Below are positions 1-5,625 of a stretch of 8,582 nt of DNA, piece after piece. The translations under genes and the position numbers were made by a program. Source of the DNA: Ardenticatenales bacterium (GTDB taxonomy: Bacteria > Chloroflexota > Anaerolineae > Promineifilales > UBA4811); assembly GCA_013139935.1 (NCBI GenBank), contig WSZX01000240.1, forward strand, positions 1 to 8,582. The letters are read 5' to 3'. How positions within the stretch are numbered: position 1 is the stretch's first letter; the number at the start of each line of letters is the position of its first letter. A model generated the notes under the pieces. It was given only the letters and a program-made list of their open reading frames with translations. It made no database searches and was not told where the DNA came from.

Positions 1-360
1 GATTTGGCCGGGATGGTTGTGGCCGTGGAATATGCGAGCGGGGCAGAAGTGGAAGCGCGCCGCTGGTCACGCCGTGTTAGGGATTTGACCGTGCTGCCGC
101 TCACGTCGCCGGATGATGCGCTGGCGGTCGTTGTGTCTGGCGATGCCGACACGGCGCTGGTGGACGGGATTTCGGCCCATCTTTTTTTGCGTGACCAGCC
201 CGGCTTGACGCTTGTTCCAGAACCGGTGACCTCTGATCCGTTTGCGGTGGCAGTGCGGGCGGACGATGGATCACTGTTGCGTGCCATCAACGCTTCGATA
301 GACGCCATGACCGCTGATGGGAAACTCGATGCGATCCTCGCGAGATGGCTCTGGCGTTGA
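1..360 (+). CDS. Solute-binding protein of an ABC importer (family 3), C-terminal part; 5' end outside window
   Basis: The visible 119 residues match the second half of a bacterial family-3 solute-binding protein, the extracytoplasmic receptor of polar amino acid or similar ABC importers. The fragment opens with DLAGMVVAVEYASGAEVE, the usual entry into the second lobe (a strand then a ligand-contacting loop). Next come DALAVVVSGDADTALVDG, the block in which the protein returns to the first lobe, and a C-terminal helix block (AINASIDAMTADGKLDAILARWL) that is very characteristic of the family. The reading frame is open at base 1, so the true start, signal peptide and first lobe lie upstream. 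The substrate cannot be judged from this half. The stop codon TGA (358-360) overlaps the -35 element of the next gene's likely promoter. The family call is firm; the ligand is unknown. Confidence 0.88.
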   Translation, partial: DLAGMVVAVEYASGAEVEARRWSRRVRDLTVLPLTSPDDALAVVVSGDADTALVDGISAHLFLRDQPGLTLVPEPVTSDPFAVAVRADDGSLLRAINASIDAMTADGKLDAILARWLWR

Positions 361-385
361 CCCTCATCGGAGAGTCTGCTAGAAT
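357..385 (+). promoter_or_regulatory. Sigma-70-type promoter for the GNAT gene
   Basis: TTGACC at 357-362 (5 of 6 matches to TTGACA) is separated by exactly 17 bp from TAGAAT at 380-385 (5 of 6 matches to TATAAT). A TG at 377-378, one base before the -10, makes it an extended -10. The -35 lies on the stop codon of the upstream solute-binding protein gene. Transcription would begin near base 392 and leave an untranslated leader of about 134 nt before the ATG at 526. The leader contains a small GC hairpin (483-487 pairing with 495-499). The match is seen directly; activity is inferred. Confidence 0.6.
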
Positions 386-525
386 CGGAAACTGATCAAC
401 CCTCACGGCCGGCCCGACGGCTTGCGAACCAGCCTCTGCATGTGACGAACCGACGCTGAACGACCGCCGTGGCTTTGCCGGCGGGCCATGCGCCGGCCCA
501 AAACATCGTGGAATTCGAGGAAGCT

Positions 526-1509
526 ATGTCAACTATCCGTCCCTTTGAGGGCAGCGATTCTGAATATCAGGCGGTTGTCGCTGTCGGCAATGCGGTCTGG
601 CCCGAGTACCTCGAGACCGTTCAAGAGTGGAAGCATCGGGATGAAACGCGCGATCCACAGTACCGATTTCAGCGTTATGTCGTCGAACTGGACGGGAGCA
701 TTATAGGTGTGGGCATCTACTGTGAACCTGCCTGGTCATTCAAACCGGGCAAGTTCTATGTCGATGGATACGTCCATCCTGACCATCAAAAGCGGGGCGT
801 GGGCACGGCTCTGTACAACCACCTGATGAAAGCTCTGGCCAGCTACGACCCGGCGGTTATAACCGCCAGCACCCGTGAAGACAGGATCCAGGGCGTGCGC
901 TTTCTGGCCCAACGCGGTTTCAAGCAGATAATGCGTCAACCGGTTTCCCACCTTGAGGTGATGAGTTTTGACCATGCTCGGTTCGCGGACTATTCGGCCA
1001 GGATGACGGAACTCGGCATCAAGATCGTGTCGCTGGCCGAGGTCAGCGCCAACGATACTGACTGGAAACGCAAGTATTGGGACCTGGAATGGGAACTCGC
1101 CCAGGACGTGCCGACGACCGATCCGTTCACGCGACAGTCCTTTGAGAACTTTGAGGAGCGCACGCTGGGCGCCCCCGGGTTTGACCCCAATGCCCACTTT
1201 TTCGCGCTTGATGGCAACCGGTGGGCGGGCATGAGTTCCCTGTGGACATCGCAAGCCGAACCTGACAAGCTGTATACCGGTCTGACCGGTGTGGTACGCA
1301 GCCATCGGCGCAAGGGAATCGCCACCGCCATGAAGGTCCGCGTCATCGACTTTGCCCAGCGATTTGGGGCCAGGCTAATCGAGACCGACAACGAGGAGAA
1401 CAACCCGATGTATGCTCTCAACCTCGCGCTGGGCTTCAAACCTCAACCCGCCTGGTTGGAGTTTGAGAAGCGGCTGAAGGAGATGGTCAAGGCACTTGTT
1501 AAGAAATGA
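526..1509 (+). CDS. Tandem GNAT-family N-acetyltransferase (two GNAT domains)
   Basis: This is a 327-residue protein with two GNAT folds, a family that moves an acetyl group from acetyl-CoA to an amine. The N-terminal domain carries the acetyl-CoA motif A in VHPDHQKRGVGTAL (QKRGVG at residues 88-93). The C-terminal domain carries a second in VRSHRRKGIATAM (RRKGIA at 261-266), followed by TDNEENNPMYALNLALGF (287-304), the typical motif B helix and strand of GNAT enzymes. The frame is open back to a GTG at 469, but ATG 526 is preferred because GAGGAAG (517-523) sits five bases upstream from its GAGG core and the 19 extra residues do not look like GNAT sequence. No signal peptide or membrane segment is seen, so it should be cytoplasmic. 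Duplicated GNAT proteins often have one degenerate domain; both motifs A look usable here. The substrate is unknown. Confidence 0.88.
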   Translation: MSTIRPFEGSDSEYQAVVAVGNAVWPEYLETVQEWKHRDETRDPQYRFQRYVVELDGSIIGVGIYCEPAWSFKPGKFYVDGYVHPDHQKRGVGTALYNHLMKALASYDPAVITASTREDRIQGVRFLAQRGFKQIMRQPVSHLEVMSFDHARFADYSARMTELGIKIVSLAEVSANDTDWKRKYWDLEWELAQDVPTTDPFTRQSFENFEERTLGAPGFDPNAHFFALDGNRWAGMSSLWTSQAEPDKLYTGLTGVVRSHRRKGIATAMKVRVIDFAQRFGARLIETDNEENNPMYALNLALGFKPQPAWLEFEKRLKEMVKALVKK

Positions 1510-1562
1510 CTTCCAGCTTTGAATGCGGAATCGGGTGCACTCCGCGTCCGCAAAAGACCAAG

Positions 1563-1576
1563 TTGTTCCTGAACAA
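1563..1576. repeat. Inverted repeat in the spacer before the sigma operon
   Basis: TTGTTC-CT-GAACAA is a 6+6 inverted repeat with a two-base centre. It lies in the 1510-1687 stretch, which holds no convincing gene and no strong promoter match. The loop is too short for an ideal terminator and no T-run follows, so a DNA-binding site for a dimeric regulator is more plausible than a terminator. The symmetry is seen; the role is a guess. Confidence 0.3.
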
Positions 1577-1672
1577 GTACAAAGAAGGGCAATTGGCCGA
1601 ATAGCCGGCTGTGCGGAATGGAATTGTTGCGCAAAATAGGCGGCCGCGGCGGTCGGGAACAGGATTCATGCC

Positions 1673-1682
1673 AGGGAGGTGA
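1673..1682 (+). promoter_or_regulatory. Strong Shine-Dalgarno site in front of a small ORF
   Basis: AGGGAGGTGA contains GGAGGTGA, an eight-base match to the anti-Shine-Dalgarno sequence and among the best in the window. It is eight bases (from the GGAGG core) before GTG 1688 and about 100 bases before the sigma factor start, too far to serve the sigma gene directly. It therefore points to translation of the small ORF at 1688-1771. Confidence 0.55.
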
Positions 1683-1687
1683 ATGCG

Positions 1688-1771
1688 GTGATGCGGAATC
1701 CTCTGCCATTTGCTGCTCCCTTCACTGGCGGCACTGTCACGAAATGGGCCGCTGTGGTGTTGATAGAGTAG
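1688..1771 (+). CDS. Possible 27-residue leader peptide upstream of the ECF sigma gene
   Basis: A GTG (1688), with an ATG directly after it (1691), opens a 27-codon frame ending at TAG 1769-1771. It starts MMRNPLPFAAPF and ends TKWAAVVLIE. The argument for it is positional: a strong Shine-Dalgarno sequence (1673-1682) at good spacing, and a stop only four bases before the sigma factor GTG at 1776, whose own ribosome binding site (AGTAGGA around 1768-1773) is weak. This layout fits translational coupling, where ribosomes finishing the leader would restart on the sigma gene. I recognise no family, and the peptide has no clear attenuation codon run. It could also be chance. There is no downstream extension in the same frame. 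Confidence 0.4.
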   Translation: MMRNPLPFAAPFTGGTVTKWAAVVLIE

Positions 1772-1775
1772 GAAC

Positions 1776-2336
1776 GTGGAACGATTGACCGACTCACCCA
1801 TGACGCTTTCGGATGCGCTATTGCTGGAAGGAGTACGCCAGGGCGATGAGGCTTCATTTGAGGCGTTGTTTCATCGACACTATTACCGCGTGTATCAGTT
1901 GCTCGTTCGATTGGTGGGGAACGCCGGGGAAGCGGAAGAGTTGGCCCAGGATGTCTTCTTGCGGTTGTACCAACGGCCGTTGAAGCGGGGGGACAATGTG
2001 GGCGGCTGGCTATATCGGGTGGCCACCAATATGGGCTACAATGCGTTTCGCGCGAGAAAGAGGCGGAGCAGGCGCGAGGACACGGTGACAGCGGAAACCT
2101 CGCCGAGTGCCCCGAGCGCCGCGGTTGAGGCCGAGCGCCGCGCAAGCGTGGCAGAGGTTCAGGCTGCGCTGGCTCGTATCAAACCCCGGCAGGGCCAACT
2201 GCTCATCCTGCGGCAGATGGGCTTTTCCTACCAAGAGTTGGCGGGTGTTCTCAAGGTGTCGCCCAACTCGATCGGAACGATGCTTGCCCGGGCGGAAAGG
2301 GCGTTCCGCATTGCTTATCAGGGAGGGAGATTATGA
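1776..2336 (+). CDS. ECF-type RNA polymerase sigma factor
   Basis: This 186-residue protein has the two-domain layout of extracytoplasmic-function sigma factors, which direct RNA polymerase to alternative promoters. Region 2 spans about residues 25-96: the block FEALFHRHYYRVYQLL leads into AEELAQDVFLRLYQ, the core-binding and -10-recognition helices, and GGWLYRVATNMGYNAFRARKR. After a polar linker, region 4 (about 128-180) contains a helix-turn-helix with FSYQELAGVLKVSPNSIGTM for -35 recognition. An in-frame TAG at 1764-1766 blocks any upstream extension, so the start is GTG 1776, TTG 1785 or ATG 1800. GTG 1776 is chosen because AGGA lies just before it and it keeps the helix-1 residues. Its TGA overlaps the anti-sigma ATG (ATGA at 2333-2336), as expected of a sigma/anti-sigma pair. 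The promoter it recognises is not evident here. Confidence 0.93.
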   Translation: MERLTDSPMTLSDALLLEGVRQGDEASFEALFHRHYYRVYQLLVRLVGNAGEAEELAQDVFLRLYQRPLKRGDNVGGWLYRVATNMGYNAFRARKRRSRREDTVTAETSPSAPSAAVEAERRASVAEVQAALARIKPRQGQLLILRQMGFSYQELAGVLKVSPNSIGTMLARAERAFRIAYQGGRL

Positions 2337-3478
2337 CAGCGTGCACGAGCGAGGGGGAATTGAGGGCCTTTCTGGATGCCGAGCTGCCGGACGAGATGAT
2401 GACGGCCGTTCGCTCCCATCTGGAGAGCTGTGTGACCTGCCGCAGGACAGCGGCACGGTTGGAATCGGATAGCGTGTGGGCAAGCAGGCGAATGGCCGTG
2501 ATGGTTGACTCTGAGCTGGAGGCGGTTCCCTCTACCGCCCGGGCGCTGGCCTGTTTGACCGATAGGATCCAAGCTAGACCTAGTTGGAAGGAGAGGATGG
2601 CAGAGATGTTCGGACTGGATAAACGTCGTTGGCGGCCGGCGCTGATCGCGCTGGCGCTCGTCGTCGTAGCTGTATCGTTCACATTGGAACCGGTTCGGGT
2701 GGCGGCCGGTGATTTTCTGGCCATTTTCCGGGTGCAGGAATTCGCCGTGATTCCCATTGGCCCAGAGCAAATGGAGCGTATGGAGGAGATCGGCCGGCTG
2801 CTGGAGCAGAACTATTTCCTCAGTGAGCCCATCATGGTGGAAGAGCCAGAGGTAGAGACGGTTGCCACGCTGGATGAGGCGTCAGTTGCGGCCGGATTCG
2901 CCGCCCGCACTCTGGAATATCTGCCGGAGGGTTTTGTCCCTGTCGAAGGCATCGAGGTGACCGGTCCGGGTTCTGCTCAATTGACGGTGGATTTGGAGTT
3001 GGCGCGCTCCCTGTTTATGATGGCCGGGCTGGACCCGGCTCTGCTGCCTGACTCGTTGGGCGAGCAGCCACTTGAGGTGTCTCTGTTCCCAATGGTCAAG
3101 CAGACGTGGCGATATCAGTACCGCGCCGCCCTGATCTTTCTCCAGGGACCTAGTCCGGTGGTGGGCTTTCCAGACGATGTGGACCCGGCCGCGCTCGGGG
3201 CGGCTGCCCTGCAGTTGCTGGGCATGAGCGAACACGAGGCCGAACGAATGAGCAATGCCATTGACTGGACCACCACCCTGGTGCTTCCGATCCCCACTGA
3301 CATTGTCTCTTTCCGGGAAGTGGTCATTGATGGAACGAGAGGTTTGGTTCTGTCAGAGGAGTATGACCGCCGGGGCTCACACAGCGCCTTGATGTGGCAA
3401 AAGGATGGCATCGTCTACTTTTTGCAGGGGAATCTGCAGGCGTCTGATCTGATGGATGTGGCCGATTCCATTCGCTAG
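2333..3478 (+). CDS. Membrane-bound zinc-finger anti-sigma factor with large outer sensor domain
   Basis: This is a 381-residue regulator, probably of the sigma factor encoded just upstream. The N-terminus is a zinc-binding anti-sigma domain: Cys4, then His29-x3-Cys33-x2-Cys36 in SHLESCVTC, following the usual ELRAFLDAELPDE helix. One membrane segment lies at about residues 102-118 (PALIALALVVVAVSFTL) after the basic stretch KRRWR, giving a cytoplasmic N-terminus. The remaining ~260 residues would lie outside the membrane. They contain YLPEGF (196-201) and end with WQKDGIVYFLQGNLQASDL (from 355), which resembles the DUF4367-type domain of other anti-sigma factors and lipoproteins; that match is from memory. 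Release of the sigma factor by an envelope signal, by proteolysis or by conformational change, is inferred. The gene is followed after three bases by the ABC ATPase gene. Confidence 0.85.
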   Translation: MTACTSEGELRAFLDAELPDEMMTAVRSHLESCVTCRRTAARLESDSVWASRRMAVMVDSELEAVPSTARALACLTDRIQARPSWKERMAEMFGLDKRRWRPALIALALVVVAVSFTLEPVRVAAGDFLAIFRVQEFAVIPIGPEQMERMEEIGRLLEQNYFLSEPIMVEEPEVETVATLDEASVAAGFAARTLEYLPEGFVPVEGIEVTGPGSAQLTVDLELARSLFMMAGLDPALLPDSLGEQPLEVSLFPMVKQTWRYQYRAALIFLQGPSPVVGFPDDVDPAALGAAALQLLGMSEHEAERMSNAIDWTTTLVLPIPTDIVSFREVVIDGTRGLVLSEEYDRRGSHSALMWQKDGIVYFLQGNLQASDLMDVADSIR

Positions 3479-3481
3479 GCA

Positions 3482-4390
3482 ATGACCAACGTCATCGAAA
3501 CGCACCATTTGCGCAAAGAGTATGGAGACAAGGTAGCTGTGGCCGACCTCACCCTGCAGATCGAGCGGGGTGAGGTCTTTGGCTTTCTGGGGCCGAACGG
3601 AGCTGGCAAGACGACAGTGGTCAAGATGCTGCTGGGGTTGGCAGCACCGACGGCCGGCACCGCCCAGGTGCTGGGACGGCCGCTGGGGGACACCTCCATC
3701 CGGGCCAGGATCGGATTCCTTCCCGAGCACTTTCGCTTCCACGAATGGCTCCAGGGGGCGGAATTCTTGGATCTGCATGGGCAATTGCTCGGGCTGACGG
3801 CCGGCCAGCGAGCTAAACGCATTCCGCGCCTCCTGAATCTGGTGGAACTGGGCGATGCTGCCGGCCGCAGACTGAGCACCTTTTCCAAAGGGATGTTGCA
3901 GCGGATCGGGCTGGCCCAGGCCCTGCTGCCCGACCCGGACCTGGTCATTCTGGACGAACCGACTTCGGGGCTGGACCCGCTGGGGCGGCGATTGGTGCGC
4001 GACGTTATCCACCAGCTCAAGGCCGCTGGCACGGCGGTCTTTCTCAATTCCCACCTGCTGAGCGAAGTCGAAGTGACCTGCGACCGGGTCGCGTTTATCA
4101 AAGAGGGGCGTATAGTACGTACCGCGCGGCTGGGTGCGCTGGTGGAGGGGCTGACCGAGGTCGTACTCCAGGTCGGCCAGGTGACACCGGAACTGTTGGA
4201 GGGATTGCGCCGTTGGAGCCAGGACCTGAGGGTGGACGGCCGGCGCATCACCATGACCATTCAGGATGAGGAGATCCTCCCTCATCTTTCCCAGTGGGTG
4301 GTGGATCAGAGAGTCGGCCTGTATGCTCTCACCCCACAGCAGATCTCGCTGGAAGAGCTCTTTGTTCGTGTCGTGGAGGCGCAGGCGTGA
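3482..4390 (+). CDS. ABC transporter ATP-binding protein (ABC-2 type exporter)
   Basis: This 302-residue ATPase powers the membrane partner encoded next. All nucleotide-binding motifs are intact: Walker A GPNGAGKTT (37-45), signature LSTFSKGM (131-138, a variant of LSGGQ in which FSKGM is common in ABC-2 exporters), Walker B LVILDEPTSGLDP (from 154) with catalytic Glu159, and the switch His191 in LNSHLLSEVE. The ~80-residue tail after the ATPase core is typical of the CcmA/YadG-like group. The ATG at 3482 comes three bases after the anti-sigma stop and has no clear Shine-Dalgarno sequence, so translation is probably coupled. The 3' end overlaps the permease start. The transported substrate (lipid, polysaccharide, antibiotic or sodium are all known for this group) cannot be told. 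Confidence 0.95.
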   Translation: MTNVIETHHLRKEYGDKVAVADLTLQIERGEVFGFLGPNGAGKTTVVKMLLGLAAPTAGTAQVLGRPLGDTSIRARIGFLPEHFRFHEWLQGAEFLDLHGQLLGLTAGQRAKRIPRLLNLVELGDAAGRRLSTFSKGMLQRIGLAQALLPDPDLVILDEPTSGLDPLGRRLVRDVIHQLKAAGTAVFLNSHLLSEVEVTCDRVAFIKEGRIVRTARLGALVEGLTEVVLQVGQVTPELLEGLRRWSQDLRVDGRRITMTIQDEEILPHLSQWVVDQRVGLYALTPQQISLEELFVRVVEAQA

Positions 4391-5220
4391 GAATGTGGGT
4401 CATTGTCCGGCTGACCGCGCGAGAGGTGCAACGGCGCAAGTTGCTCTGGATGGCTCTTGCCCTGGGGTTCGTTTTCGTCGCCCTCTTTGCGGTCGGGTTT
4501 CATTTTATCTATCAAGAGATAACCGGTCAGGTCGCGGTGGGCCGGTCCGAACTGAACATCTTTGTCAATTTCTTCCTCACGGCCGGACTGTACGTCATCA
4601 ACTTTCTGTCCGTCATGATGGCGGTCCTCACGTCCGTGGGCACGGTTTCGGGTGAGATCGCTTCGCACACCATCCAGTCGCTGGCGACCAAGCCGGTGCA
4701 CCGCTGGGAGATCCTGTTGGGCAAATGGACAGCGTACGCAGGAATGCTGGCCGTCTACATGGCCTGCCTCAGCGGCGGGCTACTCCTGGTCGTGTATCTG
4801 ATTGCTGATTACACGCCGCAGAACTGGTTGGGCACGATTGGATTCCTGGCGCTGGAGGGCTGGGTGATTCTCGCCGTTTCTTTCCTGGGCGGCACGTTCC
4901 TCTCTACCGTAGCCAACGGCGTTCTGGCGTTCATGCTCTACGGAATCGCCTTTGTGGGCGGCTGGGTGGAGCAGATCGGCTCTCTGATGCAGAACGAGGC
5001 GGCCGTGAACATCGGCATCGTCACCAGCTTGCTCCTGCCCAGTGAGGCGATCTGGAGGCGGGCCGCCTCCTTGATGCAGCCCGCGCTTATCCGCAGCCTG
5101 CCATCCAATCCCTTTGGCACCGCATCCGTACCCAGCCCAGCGATGGTCGTCTATGCGGGTCTGTACATCGTGGTCCTGCTGACAGTGGCGCTGTGGGTCT
5201 TTGGCCGGCGGGATCTGTAG
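4387..5220 (+). CDS. ABC-2 type transporter permease
   Basis: This 277-residue membrane protein is the channel partner of the preceding ATPase. It starts with a short cytoplasmic amphipathic stretch (RLTAREVQRRK) and a first membrane helix at about 19-38. A second helix (about 60-87) runs into the ABC-2 hallmark GEIASHTIQSLATKPVHRWE (89-108), where the permease docks on the ATPase. Three further hydrophobic segments (about 115-190) and a final one (about 254-271) give six likely helices, with the usual FGRRDL-like end. The start is GTG 4387, which overlaps the ATPase stop (GTGA) and has GGAGG seven bases upstream (4375-4379); ATG 4393 is a less well spaced alternative. The frame continues upstream into the ATPase gene, but that part is not permease-like. 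No separate binding protein is encoded here, consistent with export. Confidence 0.92.
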   Translation: MRMWVIVRLTAREVQRRKLLWMALALGFVFVALFAVGFHFIYQEITGQVAVGRSELNIFVNFFLTAGLYVINFLSVMMAVLTSVGTVSGEIASHTIQSLATKPVHRWEILLGKWTAYAGMLAVYMACLSGGLLLVVYLIADYTPQNWLGTIGFLALEGWVILAVSFLGGTFLSTVANGVLAFMLYGIAFVGGWVEQIGSLMQNEAAVNIGIVTSLLLPSEAIWRRAASLMQPALIRSLPSNPFGTASVPSPAMVVYAGLYIVVLLTVALWVFGRRDL

Positions 5221-5575
5221 CGCTCGATGAGCGGCGCAAATTCGCCTCCGGCTCTGGTGACCGGTGAAGGTAGGGGCAGGCCCAAGCGCCGGGCCATCCT
5301 CAAAAGCCCCGCGCTGACAGCGAACTGACCGGACTCCTGGGTCCATCCAGGTGATCGAATTCAACCGGTGCCAGTCCTTGCCGATGTCCGGTGCACTGTC
5401 TCCCGGCCTCTCCCGTTTCAGGACGGCCGCTTACGCGCAGGTAACCTGTCCCCGCCGTCACTGTCGGAACTGAACAGGCCCCGGATCAGCGTGCCAGTCG
5501 AAAGGGCGGCCGGCGTCAGATGTTGCGCTTACTGCCATTCGGTGTGGCAGCATCCGCCGGGGATGAGCGATCGGC

Positions 5576-5589
5576 CGCAGATATCTGCG
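5576..5589. repeat. Perfect 14-bp palindrome near the mutase 3' end
   Basis: CGCAGATATCTGCG is perfectly self-complementary, centred on GATATC, and lies 36 bp beyond the mutase stop codon. As DNA it could be a dimer-binding site; as RNA it would only fold with a loop cut from its centre. A second perfect palindrome centred on GATATC lies at 8479-8490. Confidence 0.45.
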
Positions 5590-5591
5590 AA

Positions 5592-5609
5592 CCGTCCTCA
5601 TGGGGACGG
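5592..5609. terminator. Hairpin between convergent genes, possible weak bidirectional terminator
   Basis: CCGTCC (5592-5597) pairs perfectly with GGACGG (5604-5609) around a six-base loop. It begins 17 bases after the minus-strand mutase stop and would form in transcripts from either side. Neither strand has a T-run after it, so it is not a textbook intrinsic terminator. It may block 3' exonucleases or mark a factor-dependent end instead. Confidence 0.35.
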
Positions 5610-5625
5610 AGGCGCGTGGCCAGCC

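Larger units (their letters stand above)
5221..5625. other. Convergent intergenic region without a convincing gene
   Basis: These 405 bases separate the end of the plus-strand transporter operon from the end of the minus-strand mutase gene. Open frames exist (for example on the plus strand from 5368) but their translations look like random high-GC sequence. Directly after the permease stop is a short hairpin, CGCTC-GAT-GAGCG (5221-5233), with no T-run. CCTGG (5336-5340) can pair with CCAGG (5347-5351). The clearest structure is the pair of inverted repeats at 5576-5609, listed separately. Neither gene has a canonical intrinsic terminator here. Confidence 0.6.

Noticed and set aside
736..1439. 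Long minus-strand open frames opposite the acetyltransferase gene, and similar ones opposite the ATPase (3377-4285)
   Set aside because: They are antisense shadows of GC-rich coding sequence; their translations lack domain features while the sense frames carry intact family motifs.
1655..1660. GGGAAC as an ECF-type -35 element for autoregulation of the sigma operon
   Set aside because: No plausible ECF -10 (GTC-like) occurs 16-17 bp downstream, so the match is to one half only.
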